Source: UBA9732 sp963621975
GTDB taxonomy: Bacteria; Spirochaetota; Spirochaetia; Sphaerochaetales; Sphaerochaetaceae
Length of the DNA stretch: 64,000 nucleotides
Assembly: GCA_963621975.1 (NCBI GenBank)
Contig: CAVFGI010000006.1
Location: 3,626 to 67,625 of the forward strand
Reading direction: 5' to 3'
Part shown: in pieces, positions 39,866-48,694 of the stretch
Position numbering within the stretch: position 1 is the first letter of the stretch
How the letters are laid out: each line of letters begins with the position of its first letter
The notes under the pieces: model-generated
The model's input: only the letters and a program-made list of their open reading frames with translations
Database searches by the model: none
Told to the model about the DNA's origin: nothing
Made by a program: the position numbers and the translations under genes

Positions 39866-41179
39866 ATGGATAATTCCAAGTTATGTGTGCTAATAGAATT
39901 ACTAAAAAAAGAAATGGTTCCAGCCATGGGCTGTACTGAGCCAGCGGCAAGTGCTCTTTCTGGTGCAAAAGCTCGAGAATTACTTGGAGAAGAAGTTGAA
40001 AAAGCCTCTGTATATGCCTCTAGAGACATGGTGAAGAACGCAATGGGTGTTGGCCTTCCTAATTGTGAATTAAAGGGGATTCTTGCGGCCGTAGCCCTAG
40101 GAATATGCGGTGGGGACACTAAAAAGAGCCTGAGCATTTTATCTGAGATTACAGAAGAACAAAAGCTAAAGACTAGTAAAATTGTAGCAGATTTAGTCTT
40201 AGTTGATAATGTTCCACCTCTTTATGTGAGTGTAAGGGTTCAAGGTAAAGAGCATGAGGCTGTTGCAACAATCTCTGGAGAACATGATAGATTTTCACAT
40301 CTAGAAAAGGATAAAACTGTTCTTATTGACCTTCCTCTTGAAGCAGAAGGTGCACAACAAAACTCGGAAGAAAAAAACACAGATAAAGAGTTTCTGAAAA
40401 CTCTAAAACTTGACGATATTATTACTTTTGCAAATGAGATTGATGTCAATGATGTCCCATTTATTAAAAAGGCCATTGAAATTAACATGAAAATTGCAAA
40501 ATGTGCCATTGAAGGAGAGTATGGTCTTCAAGTTGGAAAGACTACTTTAGCAACAACAGAGCTTGATATAGATCATCATCCAAGATCTCTTTCTGAAGCC
40601 TTTGATGTTGCTGCAAGTTATGCTTCTGCTGGAAGTGATGCAAGAATGAGCGGTTGTTCAATGCCAGTTGTCATTAATAGTGGAAGTGGCAATCAAGGCT
40701 TAACTGTTACAGTTCCAGTATACATTGTAGCTAAGTACTTAAATACAACAGAGGACAAACTTATAAGAGCAGTTTGTGTTAGCCAGTTAGTTGGGCTTTC
40801 ACTTACAGCAAGAAAAAATAGACTCTCTGCTCTTTGTGGTGCTTTTACTGCTTCAATTGGAACTGCCTGTGCTTATGTTTATCTTTTAGGTGGGGATAGA
40901 AAGACCATGGATAGAGCAGTCAACACTATGGTTGGAAATTTGACTGGAATTATTTGTGATGGAGCAAAAAATACCTGTGCTCTAAAGATTTATTCCTGCC
41001 TTCAAGCTGCAGCTTTAAGTGTAAAACTTGCCCTTAAAGGATTTGCTCCAGGCTCTGAATGTGGAATAGTTGGTAATGATTCTCTAGAGAGTATGGTTCA
41101 TCTTTCAAGAATAAGTTGTGAAGGCATGGAGCAAACAGATAAGACAATCATGTCTATAATGTTAGATAAACACTGCTAA
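39866..41179 (+). CDS. L-cysteine desulfidase / serine dehydratase alpha-like protein (UPF0597)
   Basis: 437 residues. Family landmarks: PAMGCTEPAASALSGAKARE at the N-terminus, GNQGLTVTVPV, SLCGAFTASIGTACAYVYLLGG-like segment, and ICDGAKNTCALK near the C-terminus with cysteines that ligate a 4Fe-4S cluster in the serine-dehydratase fold. Members such as archaeal CdsB split cysteine into pyruvate, ammonia and sulfide. The reaction on serine is also possible. It lies upstream of the glycine/serine genes but has its own terminator-separated unit and converges with infA. Confidence 0.85.
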   Translation: MDNSKLCVLIELLKKEMVPAMGCTEPAASALSGAKARELLGEEVEKASVYASRDMVKNAMGVGLPNCELKGILAAVALGICGGDTKKSLSILSEITEEQKLKTSKIVADLVLVDNVPPLYVSVRVQGKEHEAVATISGEHDRFSHLEKDKTVLIDLPLEAEGAQQNSEEKNTDKEFLKTLKLDDIITFANEIDVNDVPFIKKAIEINMKIAKCAIEGEYGLQVGKTTLATTELDIDHHPRSLSEAFDVAASYASAGSDARMSGCSMPVVINSGSGNQGLTVTVPVYIVAKYLNTTEDKLIRAVCVSQLVGLSLTARKNRLSALCGAFTASIGTACAYVYLLGGDRKTMDRAVNTMVGNLTGIICDGAKNTCALKIYSCLQAAALSVKLALKGFAPGSECGIVGNDSLESMVHLSRISCEGMEQTDKTIMSIMLDKHC

Positions 41180-41200
41180 TAAAAATTAAGCAACAAGAAA

Positions 41201-41419
41201 TTATTTCTCGCGGTATGTGATGCGACCCTTTGTTAGGTCATAAGGAGACATCTCAACTCTAACTTTGTCCCCAGGGACGATTTTAATGTGGTTTTGTCTC
41301 ATTCTACCTGACATGTGCGCAAGAATCACGTGTTTGTTTTTGAGTTCAACGCGGAACATCACGTTTGGAAGCGCCTCTTTGACAAGACCTTCAACCTCAA
41401 TCGCCTCTTCTTTAGCCAT
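41201..41419 (-). CDS. infA: Translation initiation factor IF-1
   Basis: 72 residues (MAKEEAIEVEGLVKEALPNVMFRVEL...), a single S1/OB fold. MFRVEL, HMSGRMRQNHIKI and GDKVRVEMSPYDLTKGRI are all conserved. ATG 41419 is chosen over ATG 41422 because GGAGG would be only one base before the latter. It is divergent from the 43-aa gene and glyA, and convergent with the desulfidase gene. Confidence 0.97.
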   Translation of the reverse strand: MAKEEAIEVEGLVKEALPNVMFRVELKNKHVILAHMSGRMRQNHIKIVPGDKVRVEMSPYDLTKGRITYREK

Positions 41420-41510
41420 CATTCCTCCAAATAGTGTTGTACATAGGGTTTAGTTCCCTCTGCAAAGCCTTAATACGTTAACGCAAATCTTTTTTGGTTG
41501 TCAATATTGT

Positions 41511-41540
41511 TTGACGTGTTCACTTGATAGGATGTATCAT
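41511..41540 (+). promoter_or_regulatory. Sigma-70 promoter upstream of the 43-aa gene and glyA
   Basis: TTGACG (41511-41516), 18-base spacer, TATCAT (41535-41540). It lies 42 bases before the 43-aa gene, which has GGAGG at 41571-41575. Confidence 0.6.
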
Positions 41541-41581
41541 TAAAGGACCTTATATGGCAATTATTTTGATGGAGGTTTTCT

Positions 41582-41713
41582 ATGGCTAGAGGTGAAATCA
41601 GAAAAGAAAGTAAAGGCAGAAAGTCAGAGAAATCAGGAAAGGAAAAGGCTGCTCAACAGCCAGCATATATCGCCCCGGAAGTTATTTCTCGTAAGAAAGA
41701 CAAAGATAGATAA
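41582..41713 (+). CDS. 43-aa basic protein upstream of glyA
   Basis: Short gene starting ATG 41582 with GGAGG six bases upstream and a recognisable promoter. The product is very basic and polar: MARGEIRKESKGRKSEKSGK, then an Ala/Gln/Pro-rich bridge (EKAAQQPAYIAPEV) and a basic tail ISRKKDKDR. There is no signal peptide or membrane span. The stop is 15 bases before the glyA ATG, so it is the first gene of the glycine operon. No family recognised; it could bind RNA or ribosomes, or be a translated leader. Confidence 0.65.
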   Translation: MARGEIRKESKGRKSEKSGKEKAAQQPAYIAPEVISRKKDKDR

Positions 41714-41728
41714 ATAGGGAGAAGAGGA

Positions 41729-43264
41729 ATGGCAAAGGAATCGGTATTGAAGAAATATCTTGCAACGCATGAGGAGGACATGAATGATGTTATGGTGGCG
41801 TATGTTGCACAGTTAGAAACCATCAGCAAAGTCAGCCCTCTTGTTGCTAATAGAATTGTGGGAGAGCTTGAAAATCAAAGGAGCCATCTTAAGCTCATTG
41901 CAAGTGAGAATTACAGTAGCCCATCGGTACATCTTGCCATGGGAAATCTTCTGACCGATAAATATGCAGAGGGCTTTGCCTATCACAGATACTACGCCGG
42001 TTGTGAGAATGTAGATGCTATTGAGGACTACGCTTGCAAGACGGCGTGTAGTCTTTTTGGTGCAGATCACGCCTATGTGCAACCTCATAGTGGTGCAGAT
42101 GCAAACCTATGCGCATACTGGGCTATTTTGAATGCTGTTGTTGAGCTTCCAGATCTTGAAGAACTTGGAGTGACAAACCCTGCAAGTCTTACAAGAGATC
42201 AGTGGAATGCAATTCGTGAAAAGACTGGAAATCAGAGGTTATTGGGTCTTGATTACTACAGCGGTGGACATCTCACACACGGGTATAGGCTGAATGTATC
42301 GGCACAGATGTTTGATGCATATTCGTACTCTGTGGATGAGAAAACAGGGCTTTTGGATTACGATGAAATTGAAAAGCTTGCCAAAGAAATTAAGCCTTTG
42401 ATTCTTCTTGCAGGCTATAGCGCATATCCAAGAAAGATTAATTTCCGCAGAATGCGTGAGGTTGCAGACTCCTGTGGTGCCGTACTCATGTGTGATATGG
42501 CTCATTTTGCTGGCCTTGTAGCTGGTAAGGTCTTTGAAGGCGATTTTGATCCCGTTAAATGGGCCGATATTGTTACCACTACAACCCACAAAACGCTTCG
42601 TGGTCCTCGTGGTGGTATGATTCTATGCAAGGAACGTTTTGCTGAATCTGTAGATCAAGGTTGTCCTCTTGTGATAGGAGGACCACTTCCACATGTCATG
42701 GCAGCAAAGGCTGTTGCTTTAGAAGAGGCTTCAAAACCAGAATTCAAGGAGTACGCTCAACGGGTTGTTGAAAATGCAAAGGCATTAGCCGAATCCTTTA
42801 TTGAACAAGGAATTATTCTCCAAACTGGCGGAACAGATAATCATCTTATGTTGGTTAATGTTGCCGGGTTTGGAATAAATGGAAGACAAGCAGAAAGTGC
42901 TTTAATAGATTGTGGAATTACTTTAAACAGAAACGCATTGCCCTTTGACCCAAATGGACCTTGGTATACAAGTGGCCTTAGAATTGGAACTCCTGCAGTA
43001 ACAACACTGGGAATGGGCAAAGAAGAAATGAAGGAAATTGCTTCCATCATTACATTGGTTTTAAAGAATACTCGGCCAGCAGTGATTTCTAAGGGACCAA
43101 AAGCTGGAACCCTAAGTAAGTCAAAAGCTGTGACAGAAAAAGAGGCAAAAGAACAGGCAATAAGCAGGGTACACGCACTTCTTTCCAAGTTTGTGCTTTA
43201 CCCAGAATTGGACTTAGCATTTCTAAAAGAAAATTTTCAAAAGGGAGAGTGTGAAAATGAGTAA
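41729..43264 (+). CDS. glyA: Serine hydroxymethyltransferase, long form
   Basis: 511 residues, about 90 more than E. coli GlyA; the long form also occurs in chlamydiae and treponemes. Interconverts serine and glycine using PLP and tetrahydrofolate. Substrate-binding region SENYSSPSVHLAMGNLLTDKYAEG, HSGADANLCAYWA, PLP-lysine motif TTTTHKTLRGPRGG, and a C-terminal Arg-containing segment GLRIGTPAVTTLGM. The extra length is mainly in an insertion around residues 140-180 and in the N- and C-terminal extensions. GGGAGAAGAGGA upstream. It overlaps gcvH by 8 bases, so it is in one operon with the glycine cleavage genes. Confidence 0.96.
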   Translation: MAKESVLKKYLATHEEDMNDVMVAYVAQLETISKVSPLVANRIVGELENQRSHLKLIASENYSSPSVHLAMGNLLTDKYAEGFAYHRYYAGCENVDAIEDYACKTACSLFGADHAYVQPHSGADANLCAYWAILNAVVELPDLEELGVTNPASLTRDQWNAIREKTGNQRLLGLDYYSGGHLTHGYRLNVSAQMFDAYSYSVDEKTGLLDYDEIEKLAKEIKPLILLAGYSAYPRKINFRRMREVADSCGAVLMCDMAHFAGLVAGKVFEGDFDPVKWADIVTTTTHKTLRGPRGGMILCKERFAESVDQGCPLVIGGPLPHVMAAKAVALEEASKPEFKEYAQRVVENAKALAESFIEQGIILQTGGTDNHLMLVNVAGFGINGRQAESALIDCGITLNRNALPFDPNGPWYTSGLRIGTPAVTTLGMGKEEMKEIASIITLVLKNTRPAVISKGPKAGTLSKSKAVTEKEAKEQAISRVHALLSKFVLYPELDLAFLKENFQKGECENE

Positions 43265-43637
43265 AATTCTTAATGACAGAATGTATAGCAAGGACCACGA
43301 ATGGGTCAAACTTGAAGAAGGTATTGCAATTGTTGGTATTACAGACCATGCACAGGATGCTTTAGGCGAAATTGTTTACGTTGAATTACCAGAAGTTGGA
43401 GATAGCTTTGAAGCTGGTGAAGAGATTTCAAACATTGAATCGGTTAAAGCAGCTAGTCCAATTATCTCTCCAGTTTCAGGTGAGATTTGTGAAATTAATG
43501 AAGCTCTTGATGGCAGTCCAGAGTTAGTTAATGAAGATCCATATGAAGCATTTATTTATAAAATGAAGGATGCTGTTTTAGCAGAAGATCTTCTTGACGC
43601 TGTAGCTTACGAAAAGTTCCTTGAAGAGGAGAATTAA
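43257..43637 (+). CDS. gcvH: Glycine cleavage system H protein
   Basis: 126 residues; lipoyl-carrier protein that shuttles the aminomethyl group from P- to T-protein. The lipoylation motif is ESVKAASPIISPVSGEI with the modified Lys. YSKDHEWVKLEEG and GITDHAQDALGEIVYVELPEVG are classic. ATG 43257 preferred (AGGGAG nine bases upstream); a GTG at 43251 is in frame. The stop shares one base with the gcvPA start (TAATG). Confidence 0.97.
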   Translation: MSKILNDRMYSKDHEWVKLEEGIAIVGITDHAQDALGEIVYVELPEVGDSFEAGEEISNIESVKAASPIISPVSGEICEINEALDGSPELVNEDPYEAFIYKMKDAVLAEDLLDAVAYEKFLEEEN

Positions 43638-44989
43638 TGAATCCATACATCTCAAATACCAATGAAGACAGAGCTTCAATGCTCAAAGCCATAGGTGTTG
43701 AGTCTGTAGATGATCTCTTTGAAGGCCTCCCTCAATCTGTAAAACTTGAGGATTCTGTTCCTATTTCTGAAGGAATGAGTGAGTATGAGGTCATTGAGTA
43801 TATCAAGGCTCTAGCAAATAAGAACACTAAGGGAATTTCATTCCTAGGAGAGGGGTGTTATGACCATATTATCCCTGCAGTAGTACAGGCAATAAGTTCA
43901 CTTCCATCTTTTGTTACTGCATATACACCATACCAGCCTGAAATTTCACAAGGAGTGCTTCAGAGTATTTATGAATATCAAAGCATGATTTGTTCCTTAA
44001 CTGGAATGGATGTTTCAAATGCTTCTTTGTACGATGGAGCAAGTGCAGCGGCTGAGGCAGCTGCCTTAGGAATTTCCAATAGAAGGAAGAGTAACGAAAT
44101 TATACTTTCCTCTACAATGCATCCATTTGCAATTTCTTGTGTACAAACTTGGGCAAAAGGAAGAGGACATGTTGTTCATGTTCTCCCAGAAAGAGAAGGA
44201 GTCTTAGATTTAGAAAAGGTGAAGGATGTTTTAAATCCCGCTACGGCAATAATGATAGCCCAATCTCCAAACAAATATGGAATTATTGAAGACTATACTG
44301 GTTTGGCGGACATTGTTCATGAAGCAGGAGCTCTTTTATCAATTTCTTCAGACCCTATAAGTTTGGCACTACAAAAAAGTCAGGCAGAATGGGGAGCAGA
44401 TGTTGCAATAGGCGATACACAGCCTCTGGGAATCCCAATGGGGTTTGGTGGGCCTTATTGTGGCTATCTTGCTGCAAAACAATCTTTAATGAGAAAAATT
44501 CCTGGAAGAGTTGTTGGGAAAACAGTGGATACTCATGGCGATACTTGTTATGTCCTTACCCTTCAAGCTAGAGAACAACATATCAAGAGAGAACGAGCCA
44601 CAAGTAATATTTGTTCTAATGAGGCTCTCATGGCACTTACAAGTGCAGTTCATCTTTCAGTTTTAGGATGGAAAGGATTGAAAGAGATTGCTGATTACTG
44701 TTACGCCAAGAGTCACTACCTTGCAAACGAACTTGTGAAGCTAAACGGTGTTTCTCTTGCCTATGATAAACCTTTCTGGAGTGAGTTTGCTTTGAAGTTT
44801 CAAGACCCTGCTAAGATAGACGGCTTTATGAAAGCACTTCTTAAAGAAGGTATTTTTGCAGGCGTTAAACTTTCAGAAATTACAAGAGATTCAAAAGATG
44901 CTGGCATTCTTGTTGTTGCAGTTACTGAAAAACGCACAAAGCAGCAAATGGATTGTTACGTTGATGTTGCGAGGAGGTTTTTGAAATGA
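43637..44989 (+). CDS. gcvPA: Glycine dehydrogenase (decarboxylating) subunit 1
   Basis: 450 residues, the N-terminal half of the split P-protein. YISNTNEDRASMLKAIGVES, FLGEGCYDHIIPAVVQAI, TAYTPYQPEISQGVLQSIYEYQS and TSNICSNEALMAL are characteristic. It lacks the PLP lysine, which is on the partner subunit. Together with GcvPB it decarboxylates glycine and loads GcvH. Coupled to both neighbours (TAATG and ATGA overlaps). Confidence 0.97.
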   Translation: MNPYISNTNEDRASMLKAIGVESVDDLFEGLPQSVKLEDSVPISEGMSEYEVIEYIKALANKNTKGISFLGEGCYDHIIPAVVQAISSLPSFVTAYTPYQPEISQGVLQSIYEYQSMICSLTGMDVSNASLYDGASAAAEAAALGISNRRKSNEIILSSTMHPFAISCVQTWAKGRGHVVHVLPEREGVLDLEKVKDVLNPATAIMIAQSPNKYGIIEDYTGLADIVHEAGALLSISSDPISLALQKSQAEWGADVAIGDTQPLGIPMGFGGPYCGYLAAKQSLMRKIPGRVVGKTVDTHGDTCYVLTLQAREQHIKRERATSNICSNEALMALTSAVHLSVLGWKGLKEIADYCYAKSHYLANELVKLNGVSLAYDKPFWSEFALKFQDPAKIDGFMKALLKEGIFAGVKLSEITRDSKDAGILVVAVTEKRTKQQMDCYVDVARRFLK

Positions 44990-46431
44990 GTGTACCTACC
45001 ATTTTTGCAATTTCAAAAGAAGGTAGAACTTCTTTCAGACTTCCAAAATTAGATGTGCCAGAGTCTTTTAAGGTTAATCTGCCAGAAAATTTGAAACGGA
45101 ATGAGCCTGCAAAACTTCCACAGGTATCGGAGTTGGATGTTGTAAGACATTACACAAAGCTATCTACAATGGCCTTTGGCGTTGATAATGGTTTTTATCC
45201 CTTGGGCTCTTGTACCATGAAATACAACCCAAAGGTTAATGAAGTGGTTGCTTCTTTAGATGGCTTTACCTCTGTTCACCCACTTCAAGATGTTTCAACC
45301 GTTCAAGGATGTCTTGAATTAATGTACGATCTCCTTGGAAAACTCAGTGCTATAACAGGGATGGATTGGGGAACTTTACAACCCTGCGCAGGTGCTCATG
45401 GTGAGTATACTGGACTTAAGATTATTAGAAACTATTTTCTTGAGAAGCAAGAATTTGGTAGAACAAAAATTTTAGTCCCTGAATCTGCTCATGGAACAAA
45501 TCCTGCAAGTGCTGCTGTTAATGGATTTGAGGTGGTGCAGGTACTTGCAGACAAAAGAGGTCTTGTTGATCTTGATGACTTAAAGTCAAAACTCGGGCCA
45601 GATATTGCTGCAATCATGCTTACAAATCCAAGCACTCTTGGACTTTTTGAACAGGATATTCTTGAGATTGCAAAACTAGTGCATGAATCTGGAGGGTTAC
45701 TCTATTATGACGGTGCTAATCTCAATGCTATTCTAGGCAAGGCCCGCCCAGGAGATATGGGATTTGATGTTGTACATTTAAATCTTCATAAAACCTTTGC
45801 AACCCCTCATGGCGGTGGAGGTCCAGGTAGTGGACCAGTTCTTGTAAAGAAGAATTTAATTCCGTTTATTCCAAGTCCAGATGTAATTAGGAAGGAAGCC
45901 GGTTCTTATGACTTTAATTGGAATCTTCCTTGCTCTATTGGTAAGGTTAGTACTTTCTGGGGAAATTTTCTTGTATTCTTAAAAGCCTATGCGTTTATTC
46001 TTTCAATGGGGAAAACAGGCCTTAGAGAATGTGGAGAAGTTGCTGTTCTTAATGCAAATTATATTCTTGCTCGCTTAAAGTCTGCCTATGAAGTTCCTTA
46101 CGGTAATAGATGCATGCATGAATTTGTAATGAGCCTGTCAAAGTTAAAAGAAGAAACAGGTGTTACAGCTATAGATGTAGCTAAAGGATTGTTGGATAGA
46201 GGCTATCATCCTCCTACAATGTACTTCCCAATGATTGTTCATGAGGCACTGATGATTGAACCTACGGAAAGCGAAGCAAAAGAAACTTTAGATGCTTTCT
46301 GTGACGCAATGCTTGAACTTCATGATTTAGCATACAAAGATGCTCAAAAGCTCCATAATGCACCAGAGACAACAGTTATTGGTAGGGTTGATGAAGTAAT
46401 GGCTGCGAAAAATCCAATACTTCATGAGTAA
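44986..46431 (+). CDS. gcvPB: Glycine dehydrogenase (decarboxylating) subunit 2
   Basis: 481 residues, the catalytic half. PLP-binding lysine in LNLHKTFATPHGGGGPGSGP, with the glycine-rich loop downstream; FYPLGSCTMKYNPK and SAHGTNPASAAVNGF are conserved. The hydantoinase gene begins 38 bases later with its own ribosome-binding site. No gcvT (T-protein) and no lipoamide dehydrogenase gene occurs in this operon or the window. Confidence 0.97.
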   Translation: MSVPTIFAISKEGRTSFRLPKLDVPESFKVNLPENLKRNEPAKLPQVSELDVVRHYTKLSTMAFGVDNGFYPLGSCTMKYNPKVNEVVASLDGFTSVHPLQDVSTVQGCLELMYDLLGKLSAITGMDWGTLQPCAGAHGEYTGLKIIRNYFLEKQEFGRTKILVPESAHGTNPASAAVNGFEVVQVLADKRGLVDLDDLKSKLGPDIAAIMLTNPSTLGLFEQDILEIAKLVHESGGLLYYDGANLNAILGKARPGDMGFDVVHLNLHKTFATPHGGGGPGSGPVLVKKNLIPFIPSPDVIRKEAGSYDFNWNLPCSIGKVSTFWGNFLVFLKAYAFILSMGKTGLRECGEVAVLNANYILARLKSAYEVPYGNRCMHEFVMSLSKLKEETGVTAIDVAKGLLDRGYHPPTMYFPMIVHEALMIEPTESEAKETLDAFCDAMLELHDLAYKDAQKLHNAPETTVIGRVDEVMAAKNPILHE

Positions 46432-46469
46432 AAATTCGTGAGTTGGAGTTCATTCACAAGGAGAGATTT

Positions 46470-47858
46470 ATGTCAGAGATCCTAATAAAAAATGGCTTAG
46501 TTGTTGATAACAACCAAATTAAGAAAGCCGATATTCTCATAAAAGATGGCTTGATTTCAAAAATTGAAGAAAAAATACCAGTGTCATGCAGTAATGAAGG
46601 CATCAAAGTTATAGATGCAGAAGGTAAGATTGTTATGCCGGGTCTTATTGATGCCCACACTCATTATCACCTTGTAAGCCGTGGTACAGTTACTTGTGAC
46701 AGCTTTGTTCAAGGTTCTAGACTTGCAGCCTTTGGAGGAGTAACCACAGTAGTTGATTTTGCAGATCATAATAAAGGAATGGGCTTAGTTGATAGTGCTA
46801 ACTATAGGCTAGATGAGATGCGCCCCGGTATGGCAATTGATTACACAATTCATCAAGGCGTTTATGGTCATGGTTACAACAGCACAATAGGTAAACAGCT
46901 GGAAGATCTCAAGAAGATGGGAATCAAGACCTTGAAGATTTTCACAACCTATAGAAATACTGGCTATCTAATTGAAAATCAGGATGATCTTTTAGATCTT
47001 TTCCAAAACGCAAAGCGCCTTGGTATGATGGTTTGTGCTCATTGTGAGTTTAATCCATTGATTGAAGAGATATCAGACAATTGGACAGGCGATTTTACCC
47101 CAGCTTCCCATGCAAAACTTAGACCTGCAGAAGCAGAAGGCAAGGCTATTGATTTATTTGGTTCAATTGCACTTAAGGCCAATTGTCCGCTTTATGTGGT
47201 TCATGTTTCATCTAAATGTGGTCTTGAGGCAGTTAGACGTCTGCGAGAGAAAGGGCTTGAAGTTTATGTGGAGACAACTCCTCATTATTTGTTTCTGGAC
47301 GACAGCTACCTTGATGGGCCAGATGCTTCTTTGTATGTGATGACTCCACCTCTAAGAGATAAGGCCTCCAACCAGGCTCTTCAAACAGCCGTTGAGGATG
47401 GGGAAGTCCAAGTAATTGCCACAGACCACTGTGCTTTTACACGAAAGCAAAAACTTTCCAGTTTGGATTGTAGGACCATCTACCCAGGCATCCCCGGCAC
47501 GGAAGAAATGTTTATTCTCTTAAATACATTTAGGGAAAAAGAAGTCTCTGCCAGCAAGAACTTCCCACTGACCAAGTTGGTTGAACTTATGAGTACAAAT
47601 CCGGCCAAGTTATTTGGACTCTACCCACAAAAGGGCTCTCTTGAGATAGGTACAGATGCCGATATTTGTATATTTGATCCTTCTGTACAATGGACACTGG
47701 AAGATAACAACGTCCATTCTGCTTCTTTGTACACTCCATATAGAGGTTTCAAGGTTCAAGGGAAGGCTATTATGACCATCCTTAGAGGTAAAATAATCAT
47801 GGAAAATGGTCAGTATTATGGAACTCCAGGGGAAGGCCAGTTCCTCAAACAATGTTAA
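46470..47858 (+). CDS. Dihydropyrimidinase / D-hydantoinase family amidohydrolase
   Basis: 462 residues from ATG 46470 (AAGGAGAG upstream; a TTG at 46443 is in frame). Metal-binding HxH in PGLIDAHTHYHL, the carboxylated-lysine region IKTLKIFTTYRNTGY, HVSS and ATDHCAF (catalytic/metal Asp). It is expected to hydrolyse cyclic amides such as dihydrouracil or hydantoins; ureidoglycolate-like alternatives (allantoinase) are less likely because of the FMAYK-like FTTYR motif. The following gene contains cytidine deaminase, suggesting a pyrimidine salvage or breakdown link. Confidence 0.85.
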   Translation: MSEILIKNGLVVDNNQIKKADILIKDGLISKIEEKIPVSCSNEGIKVIDAEGKIVMPGLIDAHTHYHLVSRGTVTCDSFVQGSRLAAFGGVTTVVDFADHNKGMGLVDSANYRLDEMRPGMAIDYTIHQGVYGHGYNSTIGKQLEDLKKMGIKTLKIFTTYRNTGYLIENQDDLLDLFQNAKRLGMMVCAHCEFNPLIEEISDNWTGDFTPASHAKLRPAEAEGKAIDLFGSIALKANCPLYVVHVSSKCGLEAVRRLREKGLEVYVETTPHYLFLDDSYLDGPDASLYVMTPPLRDKASNQALQTAVEDGEVQVIATDHCAFTRKQKLSSLDCRTIYPGIPGTEEMFILLNTFREKEVSASKNFPLTKLVELMSTNPAKLFGLYPQKGSLEIGTDADICIFDPSVQWTLEDNNVHSASLYTPYRGFKVQGKAIMTILRGKIIMENGQYYGTPGEGQFLKQC

Positions 47859-47881
47859 CATCAACTTCAATGAGGTATTGA

Positions 47882-48685
47882 ATGATAAAAGCGATAGTTT
47901 TTGATTTTCAAGAAATAACACTCTCAGAAAATTGTAGCTTCCTTGAAAATGCAAAGAAGGCAGGATTGAACTTTTCCAGTATTGGAAGTGAAGCAAGTCT
48001 ATTTAAGGCAAAACCAAGCCCGGAGCTCTATCAGCACGCTTTTCTAAATCTAGGTGCAAGTGCAGATGAGACCGTAATTATTAGTGATAGTCTACAAGCG
48101 CAAAGAGCAACAAGAAATGCCAAGTGTATTTCTATTGGAATTGCATCTCCTAAAACTCCTGAGGAAGAAATGAAATATATTCTAAAAGGTGCAGATCTTG
48201 TATTGGAGAAGCTTGATGAATTTCCAACTTTTTCAACAATAGAAGAGTTTGATGCTTTGCTGGATAAAGAAGTTAAGTCTTTCTATAAAAAAACAATCAT
48301 AGGAACACTAATAGAAACCGCAATTAAGACTAGAGAGTATGCCTATGCACCATATTCAAATTTTAAAGTAGGAGCAGGTCTTTTAACTGAAAACGGCAAT
48401 GTATATGGTGGTTGTAATGTAGAAAATGCTTCTTTTGGGGCTACTATCTGTGCAGAGAGGGGCGCTTCAATGGCTGCCATTGCTTCAGAAGGGAAAAGTG
48501 TGTTTCAAATGATTGCTGTTGCATCTTCTGCTCTAGATCCAGCACCACCATGTGCAATTTGCAGACAGTTTCTTTCAGAGTTTATGCCTCCAGATGGCCA
48601 AGTATTTATGATTTCTGTAACAAGTGGCGTCCTTAAACACTATTCATTTGAAGCCTTACTTCCGTGTACATTTACAGAGTTCTAA
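47882..48685 (+). CDS. Fusion of a reduced HAD-like domain with cytidine deaminase
   Basis: 267 residues. Residues 1-118 resemble a HAD phosphatase (beta-phosphoglucomutase type) without most of its cap: IVFDFQEITLSE keeps the first Asp (D8), but the second is Gln (DFQE instead of DxDG). KPSPELYQHAFLNLGASADE and VIISDSLQAQRATRNAKCISIGI match the later HAD motifs. Residues 130-267 are a full zinc cytidine deaminase: YAPYSNFKVGAGLLTENG, CNVENASFGATICAERGA (C190, E192) and PCAICRQFL (C224, C227). It should deaminate cytidine/deoxycytidine to uridine/deoxyuridine. The HAD part may be a regulatory or inactive phosphatase. Confidence 0.85.
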   Translation: MIKAIVFDFQEITLSENCSFLENAKKAGLNFSSIGSEASLFKAKPSPELYQHAFLNLGASADETVIISDSLQAQRATRNAKCISIGIASPKTPEEEMKYILKGADLVLEKLDEFPTFSTIEEFDALLDKEVKSFYKKTIIGTLIETAIKTREYAYAPYSNFKVGAGLLTENGNVYGGCNVENASFGATICAERGASMAAIASEGKSVFQMIAVASSALDPAPPCAICRQFLSEFMPPDGQVFMISVTSGVLKHYSFEALLPCTFTEF

Positions 48686-48694
48686 GAGGATAGC

